A stretch of 64,000 nucleotides of DNA from the NCBI GenBank assembly GCA_047345645.1, contig JBLEFH010000001.1. One strand, written 5' to 3'. Numbering within the stretch: position 1 is the stretch's first letter; each line of letters begins with the position of its first letter. This document shows, piece after piece, positions 10,279 to 19,266 of the stretch. The notes under the pieces were generated by a model, which ran no database searches, was not told the origin of the DNA, and saw only the letters and a program-made list of their open reading frames with translations. This stretch comes from JBLEFH01 sp047345645. GTDB taxonomy: Bacteria; Pseudomonadota; Alphaproteobacteria; Rhodobacterales; Rhodobacteraceae. A program made the translations under genes and the position numbers.

Positions 10279-12078
10279 TTACTCTTGCGCCCAAGTGAAG
10301 GCGGTGCGGCGGTTTTCGGCGCGGCCTTCCGGGGTGTTATTATCCGCAATCGGCTCGCTTTCGCCATAGCCTGTCGCGACAATACTGTCGGGCACGCCGC
10401 GCTGCACCAGCGCGCTGCGCACCGCGTCGGCGCGTTCCTGACTGAGCTGCTGATTGCTGTCCTCGCTGCCTTGCGAGTCCGTATGGCCGCCGATCTCCAG
10501 CGTCAGATTGCCTTCGGTCACGCAAAGCTTGGCGATGGCCGCGATCTCGTTGATCGCGCCGCGCGCTTCGGCATCGAGCTGTGCCGAGCCGGTGACGAAG
10601 GTGATCGCGCCGCGGCCAAGCGCGGTGTTGACCGCCTCGCTACAGCCATCGGGCGTCGTCTCCACGTCGATATCGGGGAGCCAGTAACCGCCCGTATAAA
10701 TCTCATTCAGCCCGGTGATCGCGTTTTGGCGCATGTCGCCTTCATTCACGGTCACATCGGAAGCGGTGACGGTCACGCTGTCACTCTCGGTCAGGCGCTC
10801 GCGGAGCATATTGGCGACGTTTTCAGGGTCGGAATCCGCGCCGGTTTGCCCCTCGATGCTAATATCCTTGCCGCTCACGCGAATTTCGGCGGTCTCGAAA
10901 TGGCCCAGAACCCCCGCGATGCCGTTGAGCCGCGCGAAGGTTTCGCCGGCGGCGCCCTCGGTCGGCTCCACCTCGCCGCTCATATTGCTGACATTGAGCG
11001 CGACGGCGAGGATGGTCGGGTCGAGTTCCGCTGGTGCCTTGCCGGACACGCTCGCGCCATTGATCGCGTCGAGCGCGATGGTCAGATCCGTTTCGCCCAT
11101 CTCAACCGTGTCGCTCGCGGTCACATCGGTCTCGAAACTGTAGCCATCGGGAAGCGAGTCGCCCGCCAGCGTCACGGCTTCGACCGTTTCGGGATCGGGC
11201 GCAACGCCGGTCAGACGTAGTTCCGTTTCCGTCATCGACAACTCGCCGCGCTCAAGCTGGCCGAGCGCATTGAGGCCGAGGGTCAGCGCCGCATCCCAAT
11301 TTTCAGGCGCGTCTTCGACGATTTCCAGAAGCGCCGCATCGCCATTGATAAGCTGATCGAGCTTGCTCCGCGACTTCTCGGACGGCACTTGCCCGGCCAC
11401 GCGCCACTCATCGCCCGCCTTGTTCGCACGGAAGCTGTAGCCGCCCGCCTGCGCGCCGATCACATCGCTGACCCAGCTATAGCTGCCGGGAATGTCCTGC
11501 GCCATCTGGGCGATCTGTTCGACCTCTGCGGGATCCTCGGTGCGGCCCGAGATCACGATATCCCGGTCCGTCACATCCAGCGTGCCATTGTCGATAACCG
11601 CCAGCGCGTCGAGACCGCGCGCGACCATACCGGGCCAGTTCTCGTCGGGCACACCGGCGGCGCGGGTGAGGCTGGCAAGCTGCGCTTCCGGGAGCGTCTG
11701 GCCAAGCGCCGCAAGCGCTTCGTCATTGGGATAGTTGCCGGAAATTTCGCTGATCACACCGTCTTGTTTGACCGCTCGGAACCGGTAGGGGCTGGCGGTC
11801 TCGACCACCTGCATCTCATCGCGCACCACGCGGCGACCGGCGAGATCATTCGCCGCCGCCAGCAACTCGCGGCGCTCCACCTCGCTGGCGATATTGCCGC
11901 GCAGGATCACATCGCGGCCCGAAACCTCATGGGTCACTTCGGCGCCCAGATCGTCGAGCATAGCGGAGGCCCGTGCGGATAAGTCCTCTTCGATATCAGG
12001 GGCTTCGACCGATGTGGCCCACCAGCCGAGACCGAGAAGCCCGCCCGCCAAGACCAGCCCACCCAATTGCTTGCGCAT
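10279..12078 (-). CDS. OmpA-family protein with BON-like repeats
   Basis: Exported or membrane-anchored envelope protein of 599 residues. Residues 1-24 form a hydrophobic N-terminal segment ending near WWATSVEAP. The body contains several repeats of a BON-like unit (for example VSGRDVILRGNIASEVE, VTDRDIVISGRTEDPAEVE, MTETELRLTGVAPDPETVE). The C-terminal domain has the OmpA peptidoglycan-binding signature (EIGGHTDSQGSEDSNQQLS, then SQERADAVRSAL) near residues 520-580. It resembles the general plan of OmpATb/ArfA-type proteins, but orthology is not claimed. It probably tethers the envelope to peptidoglycan. First gene of a two-gene operon with the coiled-coil protein. Confidence 0.85.
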   Translation of the reverse strand: MRKQLGGLVLAGGLLGLGWWATSVEAPDIEEDLSARASAMLDDLGAEVTHEVSGRDVILRGNIASEVERRELLAAANDLAGRRVVRDEMQVVETASPYRFRAVKQDGVISEISGNYPNDEALAALGQTLPEAQLASLTRAAGVPDENWPGMVARGLDALAVIDNGTLDVTDRDIVISGRTEDPAEVEQIAQMAQDIPGSYSWVSDVIGAQAGGYSFRANKAGDEWRVAGQVPSEKSRSKLDQLINGDAALLEIVEDAPENWDAALTLGLNALGQLERGELSMTETELRLTGVAPDPETVEAVTLAGDSLPDGYSFETDVTASDTVEMGETDLTIALDAINGASVSGKAPAELDPTILAVALNVSNMSGEVEPTEGAAGETFARLNGIAGVLGHFETAEIRVSGKDISIEGQTGADSDPENVANMLRERLTESDSVTVTASDVTVNEGDMRQNAITGLNEIYTGGYWLPDIDVETTPDGCSEAVNTALGRGAITFVTGSAQLDAEARGAINEIAAIAKLCVTEGNLTLEIGGHTDSQGSEDSNQQLSQERADAVRSALVQRGVPDSIVATGYGESEPIADNNTPEGRAENRRTAFTWAQE

Positions 12079-12212
12079 CGGGAACTCCCTCGCATCATTA
12101 AATTGTTAAAACCGGCGCGAGAATAATGTGTTAACTATTGAGTTCAAGCGACATAGCTGTGACGAGCGGATAAGCGCCGCCCGCGTTCCGTCACTTCTCT
12201 GTGACCAGTTTT

Positions 12213-13154
12213 TTATTGGGACTTACGGCGCTCGATTGCGTCCCAAATCATGCCCGCGACGTTCGAGCCGTCGAAGCGCTCCATTTCCTGAATGCCAGTC
12301 GGGGAGGTCACGTTGATCTCGGTGAGATAGTCGCCAATCACGTCGATGCCGACGAAAATCTGGCCATGCTCACGCAGGAGCGGGCCAATCGCGGCGCAGA
12401 TTTCCTTGTCGCGCTCCGTGAGGCCGACCTTCTCCGCCACGCCGCCGACATGCATATTCGAGCGGGTCTCGCCCTTTTGCGGCACGCGGTTGATCGCGCC
12501 CGCCACCTCGCCATCGACGAGGATGATCCGCTTGTCGCCTTTTGAGACGGCGGGCAGGAATTTCTGCATAATCAAGGGCTCGCGGTTGATCCCGGCGAAA
12601 AGCTCATGGAGCGAGGAGAGGTTGCGGTCCTCGGGCGTCAGGCGGAACACACCCGCGCCGCCATTGCCGTAAAGCGGTTTCAGGATCACATCGCCATGCG
12701 TTTCCTTGAATGCGCGCAGCGTGGCCAGATCGCGGGCAATCGCCGTCGGCGGGGTCAGGTCCGGGAATTGCAGGACCAGCAGCTTTTCCGGCCAGTTACG
12801 CACCCAAGTCGGGTCGTTCACCACCAGCGTTTTGGGGTGGATGAGGTCCAGCAGATGCGTTGTCGTGATGTAGGACATATCGAAAGGCGGGTCCTGACGG
12901 AGCCACACCACACCGAAATCCTGCAAATCGACGGTCTGCATGTCCGAGAGATCCGCATGATTGCCCTGCTCGCGCTTCACCTTGACCCACTGGCCGGTCG
13001 CCTGAAGCGTGCCTTCGATCCATGCGAGCTTGTCAGGCGTGTAGTAAAACACCTCATGCCCACGGCTCTGCGCCTCTTCGATCAGGCGGAAGGTGCTGTC
13101 GGCATGGATGTTGACGGACTGGATCGGGTCCATCTGGACGGCGACTTTGAGCAT
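12213..13154 (-). CDS. gshB: Glutathione synthetase
   Basis: Joins gamma-glutamylcysteine and glycine using ATP, last step of glutathione synthesis, cytoplasm. 313 residues, the normal prokaryotic GshB length. The N-terminal domain starts MLKVAVQMDPIQSVNIHADST, and the ATP-grasp region shows VILKPLYGNGGAGVFRL and the C-terminal INVTSPTGIQEMERFDG block. A strong AAGGAG site precedes the ATG, 18 nt after the murI stop. It is the last gene of an rsmI-yraN-murI-gshB operon. Confidence 0.95.
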   Translation of the reverse strand: MLKVAVQMDPIQSVNIHADSTFRLIEEAQSRGHEVFYYTPDKLAWIEGTLQATGQWVKVKREQGNHADLSDMQTVDLQDFGVVWLRQDPPFDMSYITTTHLLDLIHPKTLVVNDPTWVRNWPEKLLVLQFPDLTPPTAIARDLATLRAFKETHGDVILKPLYGNGGAGVFRLTPEDRNLSSLHELFAGINREPLIMQKFLPAVSKGDKRIILVDGEVAGAINRVPQKGETRSNMHVGGVAEKVGLTERDKEICAAIGPLLREHGQIFVGIDVIGDYLTEINVTSPTGIQEMERFDGSNVAGMIWDAIERRKSQ

Positions 13155-13172
13155 GGCGTTCTCCTTTGGCGC

Positions 13173-13997
13173 CTAGAGATGGACCGTGATGGGTTTGGGT
13201 TCAAGCGCTTCGAAGGGCAAAACCTCTCCTAGCAGCCGCTCCGTGCCGCGCCGCGCCTCCGCCGGATCGCCGCTGGTCAGGAACAGGCGCTTGCCGCTGC
13301 CGGGGGTGATGTTGTGGCGCGTGAGGTAAGGCGTGAGGCGGCGCACGGTCTCGCCCGGCTGGTCGATGATCGGAATGCCTTCGGGTAGATGGCGGGCGAA
13401 AAGATCGGCGACGAGCGGGTAATGCGTGCAGCCGAGGACGACCCGATCCGGCGTGCCTTGCGCCAGCAGACCCGCGCAGAACCCGGCGATGGCGGCGTCC
13501 ATTTCCGCTTCGCTGGCGCCGGTCTCGATCATGCCTGCAAGGCCAGGGCAGGGCTGGACCATCAGGCGAATATCCGGTGCGCGGAGCAGGATTTCGGCCC
13601 CGTAATAACCACTCCCCACCGTGCCGGGCGTCGCGAAAAGCCCAACGGTGGCGGGGGTGATCGGGGTCAGCGAATAGCGGTCCGACCAGTCCTGCCCGGT
13701 GATCGCCTCGATGGTTGGCACCGCGATCCCGAGAACGCCGTGGATTCCCTCATGCTGCATCCGGCGCAGCGCCGTGGTCGCCGCCGTGTTGCAGGCGAGG
13801 ATCACCACATCACAACCCAAATCGAGCAGGGCCTGCGATCCGGCGCGGGTCAGCCGGGTGATCTCACGCGGGCTTTTCTCGCCATAAGGGGCATTGGCGT
13901 GATCGCCGAGATAGACGAGATCATGGTCCGGGAAGGCCTCGGCGGCGGCCTGAAACACCGTCAGCCCGCCATAGCCGCTGTCGAAAAAGCCGATCAT
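13173..13997 (-). CDS. murI: Glutamate racemase
   Basis: Interconverts L- and D-glutamate for peptidoglycan. 274 residues from ATG 13997. A GTG at 14003 is in frame but lies inside the AGGAGG ribosome site; that site is 5-6 nt before the ATG and so favours 13997. Two catalytic cysteines are in CNTAATTAL and VLGCTHYPLV, with FFDSGYGGLTVF at the N terminus and GDHANAPYG after it. Third gene of the rsmI operon. Confidence 0.94.
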   Translation of the reverse strand: MIGFFDSGYGGLTVFQAAAEAFPDHDLVYLGDHANAPYGEKSPREITRLTRAGSQALLDLGCDVVILACNTAATTALRRMQHEGIHGVLGIAVPTIEAITGQDWSDRYSLTPITPATVGLFATPGTVGSGYYGAEILLRAPDIRLMVQPCPGLAGMIETGASEAEMDAAIAGFCAGLLAQGTPDRVVLGCTHYPLVADLFARHLPEGIPIIDQPGETVRRLTPYLTRHNITPGSGKRLFLTSGDPAEARRGTERLLGEVLPFEALEPKPITVHL

Positions 13998-14007
13998 GGA
14001 CACCTCC

Positions 14008-14346
14008 TCATTGGGTGATGTTTTCGATGATATGGATTTCGCCCGCGCCGTCCACCAAAGCGGCGTCTAGACGGGCAGGGGTAGGGCGCTCCGCCAGCCA
14101 GAGTTCCGCCGAGCGCAAGAGGCGCTGACGTTGATGCCATGTCAGGCTGTCGGCGGCTTTGGCATGGGTGGCGCGGGCTTTGACTTCCACGAAAATGGTT
14201 GCGCCGTCTTGGGAGAAAATCAGATCAATCTCGCCCAGACCCTTCCGGAGCGGCGGCCGCCACCGGGCGGCGAGCAAACTCGCGCCTTGCGCCTCGTAAT
14301 GGCGGCGCACGGCCTCTTCCGCCGCGATGCCGGTCTCGTATCTCAC
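14008..14346 (-). CDS. yraN: YraN family (UPF0102) nuclease-fold protein
   Basis: 112 residues. The GLGEIDLIFSQDGATIFVEVKAR segment (split here as GEIDLIF and FVEVKA) carries the D...E-x-K residues of the restriction-endonuclease-like fold. Function of the family is not settled. Its 5' end overlaps rsmI by 4 nt (ATGA) and murI starts 10 nt after its stop. The rsmI/lpoA/yraN neighbourhood is conserved widely in Proteobacteria, though here lpoA is divergent and not between the two. Confidence 0.9.
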   Translation of the reverse strand: MRYETGIAAEEAVRRHYEAQGASLLAARWRPPLRKGLGEIDLIFSQDGATIFVEVKARATHAKAADSLTWHQRQRLLRSAELWLAERPTPARLDAALVDGAGEIHIIENITQ

Positions 14347-15182
14347 GCTTCATCCTCGCGCGAGATCTCCAGCGCACGGGCGTAAACTTCGCGTTTCTTC
14401 ACGCCGGTCGCGGTCGCGACATGGGCGGCGGCGTCCTTCACGCTCATGGTTGTGAGCGCGGTGCGGAGGGCCTGATCGAGATCGACCTCGGCGTCCCCCT
14501 CGGGCGGGCCGATGACGACGACAATCTCGCCTTTTGGCGCAGGCTCATCCGCATAGGCCGCCGCCAGATCGGTGAGCGCACCGCGCCGCACCTCCTCGAA
14601 TTTCTTGGTGAGTTCCCGGCAAACCGCCGCCGAGCGCGGTCCGAACACCTCTGCCATTTCGCCAAGCGCCGCCGCGAGCCGTTTCGGGGATTCGTAGAAG
14701 ATCAACGTTGCAGGCACCGCCCCGAAATCCTCGAAAAAATGCCGCCGCGCCGCGCCTTTGTTGGGGGCGAACCCGGCGAAACAAAAGCGATCCGTGGGCA
14801 ATCCCGCGACGGTCAGCGCCGCCAGAACCGCGCTGGCACCGGGCGCGCTGCGGACGGTGTGGCCCTCGGCAATCGCCTCGCGGGCCAGCTGAAAACCGGG
14901 ATCGGCGACGAGCGGCGTGCCCGCATCCGACGCATAGGCGACCGATTTGCCCTCCGCGAGCGCGGCCATGATGCGCGGGCGGACCTTCGCGCCATTATGG
15001 TCGTGATATGAAACCAAGGGACGGCCCTCCAGCGCGACGCCGTGAATGTCGAGTAGGCGGCGCAGATTGCGCGTGTCCTCCGCCGCGAGAATGTCGGCGG
15101 AGCGGAAAATATCCAATGCGCGCAAGGTGATATCGGCTGCCGTGCCGATAGGGGTGGCGACCAGATACAGCGCCGCTTCCAT
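14343..15182 (-). CDS. rsmI: 16S rRNA (cytidine-1402 2'-O) methyltransferase
   Basis: Methylates the ribose of C1402 in 16S rRNA with S-adenosylmethionine. 279 residues. Motifs of the tetrapyrrole-methylase fold are clear: LYLVATPIGTAADITLRAL at the N terminus, ILAAEDTRNLRRLL, LVSYHDHN, and ASDAGTPLVADPGF. First gene of the rsmI-yraN-murI-gshB operon and divergent from the LpoA-like gene with a 118-bp gap. Confidence 0.95.
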   Translation of the reverse strand: MEAALYLVATPIGTAADITLRALDIFRSADILAAEDTRNLRRLLDIHGVALEGRPLVSYHDHNGAKVRPRIMAALAEGKSVAYASDAGTPLVADPGFQLAREAIAEGHTVRSAPGASAVLAALTVAGLPTDRFCFAGFAPNKGAARRHFFEDFGAVPATLIFYESPKRLAAALGEMAEVFGPRSAAVCRELTKKFEEVRRGALTDLAAAYADEPAPKGEIVVVIGPPEGDAEVDLDQALRTALTTMSVKDAAAHVATATGVKKREVYARALEISREDEA

Positions 15183-15300
15183 GCCTGCTCCTCTTCTGCC
15201 GCTCTTATTGTGCCCTGAATTTTAAGAATTAGTTTACTGCCATGTCAGGAGCGCGTAGCGTGCATTCCCGAAGTCTACGGCAAAGCGGACGAGGGATTCC

Positions 15301-16494
15301 ATGACTATGACATTGCCTTTTGCAAAAATTCTGAAAAACGGTGCGGCGGCGGTTGCGCTCGCAGGGCTCGCAGCCTGTGCGGCGGTGCCGACGGCGCGCC
15401 ATGATTTCGGCCCGCTCACGGGTGCGGAAATTGAGCGCGGCGAGACCGTGACAGTGGCGATGCTGCTGCCGCAAACCGCGCCGAACCCAGAGGTGCAGGG
15501 CCTCGCGCGCGATATGCAGGCCGCCGCCAATATGGCGATGGCGGATCTGAACGGCGCGACGCTGGAGCTGAAATTCTATGACACGGCGGGGAACGCGGAC
15601 ACGGCCAGCTCGGTCGCGACTCAGGCGATTTCCGACGGTGCGAAACTGATCGTCGGCCCGCTTTATGCTGAAAACGCCAATGCGGCCGGGATCGCGGCCA
15701 ATGCGGCGAATGTGAATGTTCTGGCTTTCTCCAACGCCAGCGCCATTGCCGAGCAGAATGTGTTCGTCATGGGCAACACGCTTGAAAATGTCGCCGACCG
15801 GGTGGTGAGCTTCGCCAAAGGGCGCGGCATCAACAATATCGGCGTGGTCTATCCGTCGAATTTCGAGGGTGAACTGGGCCGTGCGGCCGTGGAAACCGCC
15901 GTCATCAAGAACGGTGTGACGTTGGCCGGTGCGGGCACCTATGAGTTCTCGCCCGAGGGCGTTACGACCGCTGCCCCCCAAATCGTTTCCATTCTGAAAG
16001 ACAAGGGTGCGGAGCAGGTTGTGTTCAGCGACAATCCAGAGCAGAGCCTGACCTATATCGCCTCGGCGCTGTCCGAGAACGGGCTGAACCCGGCGGAGGT
16101 GAAATATTCGGGCCTCACCAAATGGGATGGCGCGGGCAATGCGCTGAGCGCACCGGCGCTGCAAGGCGGTTGGTTCACTCTGGCGGACCCGACCATCACC
16201 GCCGCGTTCAACAGCCGGTTCCGCGACCAATATGGCCGCAACCCGCATCCGCTCGCCGCGCTTGCTTATGACGGCGTCGCCGCCGCGGGCGCGCTGATCG
16301 GCACGGGCCGGAGCGATGCGCTGACCTCGAAAGGCCTGACCCGTCCCGGCGGTTTCGTCGGCGCGAATGGTCCGTTCCGCTTCAACGCCAACCGCATCGC
16401 CGAGCGCGCGCTCGCGGTGATGGAAGTGCGCGACGGCGCGGCTGTCATGCTCGATCCGGCGCCCCGCCAGTTTGGCGGCGGCGGCCTGTTCTGA
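15301..16494 (+). CDS. LpoA-like lipoprotein (penicillin-binding protein activator)
   Basis: 397 residues. Lipobox LAGLAAC makes Cys26 the probable lipidation site. The rest is one periplasmic-binding-protein fold (TVAMLLPQTAPNPEVQGLA..., KLIVGPLYAENANAAGIA..., YPSNFEGELGRAAVETA), like the C-terminal half of E. coli LpoA, which activates PBP1A. The TPR-rich N-terminal half of gammaproteobacterial LpoA is absent. Position beside rsmI supports the LpoA call over a plain amino-acid-binding protein. A GAGGGA site precedes the ATG. It leads a + strand run into glnD, murJ, trpS and usp. Confidence 0.8.
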   Translation: MTMTLPFAKILKNGAAAVALAGLAACAAVPTARHDFGPLTGAEIERGETVTVAMLLPQTAPNPEVQGLARDMQAAANMAMADLNGATLELKFYDTAGNADTASSVATQAISDGAKLIVGPLYAENANAAGIAANAANVNVLAFSNASAIAEQNVFVMGNTLENVADRVVSFAKGRGINNIGVVYPSNFEGELGRAAVETAVIKNGVTLAGAGTYEFSPEGVTTAAPQIVSILKDKGAEQVVFSDNPEQSLTYIASALSENGLNPAEVKYSGLTKWDGAGNALSAPALQGGWFTLADPTITAAFNSRFRDQYGRNPHPLAALAYDGVAAAGALIGTGRSDALTSKGLTRPGGFVGANGPFRFNANRIAERALAVMEVRDGAAVMLDPAPRQFGGGGLF

Positions 16495-16502
16495 GGCGTT
16501 TG

Positions 16503-19256
16503 ATGCTTGGGGATAACGGTGCGGGCGGGCTGATTTGCCCGCCCGATGACATTCTGGATGTGGGCAAGCTTGAGGCGGCGGTCGACGCGGCCTTTGAGGA
16601 GCGCCCGGACAATCCGCGCGACACCTTGGTCACCTTACTCCGCGACCGCTGGACCGACGGCAAAGCGGTGATTGAAACCGCCTTTCGCACCCGGCCAAGC
16701 GCGGCGCTGGAGACGATCCGCTCCTATTGCTGGCTGTCCGACGCGGTGATCGTCGCCGCCTTCCGCGCCGTGACCACCTATATCCATCCCGCCCCGAATC
16801 CGACCGAAGCGCAGCGGCTCGCCCTGCTGGCGGTTGGCGGCTATGGGCGCGAGGAGATGGCGCCGTTCTCCGATATTGACCTTCTATTCCTCACGGCCTC
16901 CAAGCCGACGGGCCATGTGGAATGTGTGGTCGAGACCCTGCTTTACACGCTCTGGGATCTCAAAATGAAAGTGGGTCACGCGACCCGCACGGTGGAGGAA
17001 TGTCTGCGGCAGGCCTCGGCGGATCTGACCGTCCGCACGGCGCTTCTGGAAAAGCGCCTGCTGGCGGGGGACGAGGATCTTTACAGCGAACTCGACACGG
17101 CGCTTTGGGACGATCTTTTCTCCCGCACACCGGAGGAATTTACCGAGGGCAAGCTGGCCGAACGGGACGCAAGGCACGAGAAACAGGGCAATATTCGCTT
17201 CGTGCTGGAGCCGAATGTGAAGGAGGGCAAGGGCGGGCTGCGTGATCTGCAAACCCTCTTCTGGATCGGCAAATATCTCACCCATAAGGACAGCGCCGTT
17301 GACCTCGTCCGCGAAGGGTTTCTGACGGTTGAGGAGCTGAAAACCTTCGTCGAGGCGGGACAATTTCTCTGGTCCGCCCGCTGCGCGTTGCATCTCGCGG
17401 CGAACCGGCCTGTCGAACAGCTCACCTTCGACATGCAGGTTGAGGTGGCCGCGCTGCTTGGCTATGAGGACAAGCCGGGTCGCCGCGCGGTTGAGCAGTT
17501 CATGCAGGAATATTTCCGCCATTCCAAGGATGTGGGCGATCTGACCCGCATCTTCCTCGCGCAGCTTGAGGCGCGGAACATCAAGCGGAGCGCCAAGGTC
17601 GCCCAGTCCATCCGCAATGTGCTGGCGATTTTCGGCAACCGCCTGTCGGAGAATTATGTTCTCCAGCATGGGCGGCTGAGCGTGAAGGACGAGGCGGTTT
17701 TCCTCGCCGACCCGCGCAATATGATGCGCCTGTTCCGCGACGCATTGGAGACGGAGCATCTGATCCATCCCGACGCGATGCGGCTCATCGCGCGCAACCT
17801 GCATCTCGCCTCGCAACTCACAGGCGATTCCGAGGCCAACCGCATCTTCCTCGAACTTCTGGTCGATAGCGGCAACCCGGAGCGGGCGTTGCGGCGGATG
17901 AATGAGATGGGGGTGCTTGGCGCCTTTATGCCGGAATTCGGCGAGATCGTCGCGATGATGCAGTTCAACATGTATCACAGCTATACGGTCGACGAGCACA
18001 CCATCCAGTGCATCTCCTGCCTGAACCGGCTCGAAGAGGGCGAATTGGTCGCCGATATGCCGATCGCGACGGAAATTTTGAAAAAGGGTGTGAACCGGCG
18101 GGTCCTTTATGTGGCGCTGCTTCTCCATGACATCGGCAAGGGCCGCCCGCAGGATCATTCGGAGCTTGGCGCGGAGATCGCCGCTACGGTCGCGCCGCGT
18201 CTCGGGCTCGATGAAGCGGAGGTGGAGACGGTCATCTGGCTCGTCCGCAACCATCTGCTGATGAGCGATGTGGCACAAAAGCGCGACCTCTCGGACCCGC
18301 GCACGGCGCAGGATTTCGCACGGGCGGTGCAGTCCACCTCGCGGCTCAATCTGCTGCTCGTGTTGACGGTCTGCGATATTAACGGCGTCGGGCCGGGGGT
18401 GTGGAACAACTGGAAGGCGATGCTGCTGCGCGATCTCTACCGCCAGACCCGCGCGATTCTGCAAGGTTCTGGCGAAGCGTCGATCCCGCAGCTTGAGGAG
18501 AAGGCGAAGGAAGATCTCGCCGCCGCGCTCGGGCCGGAGAGCCCGCTGCTCCCGACCGAGCTGGAGCGGCATTATTCGCCCTATTGGCTCGGTTTTGACA
18601 CCGAAACCCATGTTGCCTTCGCCCAAATGCTCGCCGATGTGCCGCCCGATGCGCCGGTGATCCGCATCGACGCGGATAAGGAGCGGGACGCCACGCGGAC
18701 GCTTTTCGCCATGTCCGACCATCCCGGCATTTTCTCACGGCTCGCGGGCGCGCTGGCGCTGTCGGGCGCGAGCGTGGTCGATGCGCGGACCTATACGACG
18801 CAGGATGGGCTCGCGACGGTCGCCTTCTGGGTGCAGGACGCGGAGGGCCATCCCTTCGATGAGACCCGCCTGCCGCGTCTCAAACAATTGATCCAGAAAT
18901 CGCTGCAAGGGAAGATCTCCACCCGCGGGGAGATCGCCAACCGCCACAAGATCAAGAAGCGCGAGGCGGAGTTCCGTGTGCCGACCACGATCAGCTTCGA
19001 CAATGACGGTTCCGAGCGCTTTACCATCATCGAGGTGGAGACCCGCGACCGGCTCGGCCTGCTGCATGATCTGACCCGCGCGCTCACCGCCTGCAATGTC
19101 ACCATCGCGTCGGCGCAGATCGCGACCTATGGCGAAGAGGCCGTCGATGTGTTTTATGTCAAGGATCTCTTCGGGCTGAAGATCTGGTCCGAGAGCAAGA
19201 AACGGCAGATCGAGAGCAAGATCCGCGCGTCGATCACGGCGCAGGCGGCGGAGTAA
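16503..19256 (+). CDS. glnD: Bifunctional uridylyltransferase/uridylyl-removing enzyme (PII control)
   Basis: Senses glutamine and adds or removes UMP on PII proteins, setting nitrogen assimilation. 917 residues from ATG 16503 (a TTG three bases earlier is in frame but unnecessary). The nucleotidyltransferase motif GGYGREEMAPFSDIDLL lies near residue 112, the HD-type hydrolase motif LLHDIGKGRPQDHS near 540, and two ACT domains near 720-795 and 838-905 (TLFAMSDHPGIFSRLAG; EVETRDRLGLLHDLTRAL). All expected parts are present. It starts 8 nt after the LpoA-like stop and ends 10 nt before murJ. Confidence 0.96.
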   Translation: MLGDNGAGGLICPPDDILDVGKLEAAVDAAFEERPDNPRDTLVTLLRDRWTDGKAVIETAFRTRPSAALETIRSYCWLSDAVIVAAFRAVTTYIHPAPNPTEAQRLALLAVGGYGREEMAPFSDIDLLFLTASKPTGHVECVVETLLYTLWDLKMKVGHATRTVEECLRQASADLTVRTALLEKRLLAGDEDLYSELDTALWDDLFSRTPEEFTEGKLAERDARHEKQGNIRFVLEPNVKEGKGGLRDLQTLFWIGKYLTHKDSAVDLVREGFLTVEELKTFVEAGQFLWSARCALHLAANRPVEQLTFDMQVEVAALLGYEDKPGRRAVEQFMQEYFRHSKDVGDLTRIFLAQLEARNIKRSAKVAQSIRNVLAIFGNRLSENYVLQHGRLSVKDEAVFLADPRNMMRLFRDALETEHLIHPDAMRLIARNLHLASQLTGDSEANRIFLELLVDSGNPERALRRMNEMGVLGAFMPEFGEIVAMMQFNMYHSYTVDEHTIQCISCLNRLEEGELVADMPIATEILKKGVNRRVLYVALLLHDIGKGRPQDHSELGAEIAATVAPRLGLDEAEVETVIWLVRNHLLMSDVAQKRDLSDPRTAQDFARAVQSTSRLNLLLVLTVCDINGVGPGVWNNWKAMLLRDLYRQTRAILQGSGEASIPQLEEKAKEDLAAALGPESPLLPTELERHYSPYWLGFDTETHVAFAQMLADVPPDAPVIRIDADKERDATRTLFAMSDHPGIFSRLAGALALSGASVVDARTYTTQDGLATVAFWVQDAEGHPFDETRLPRLKQLIQKSLQGKISTRGEIANRHKIKKREAEFRVPTTISFDNDGSERFTIIEVETRDRLGLLHDLTRALTACNVTIASAQIATYGEEAVDVFYVKDLFGLKIWSESKKRQIESKIRASITAQAAE

Positions 19257-19266
19257 CGGCAGAGCG

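Noticed and set aside
12190..12214. GTCAC/GTGAC hairpin followed by a T run near the end of gshB
   Set aside because: The T run is on the + strand where no gene ends; gshB is on the - strand. Probably chance.
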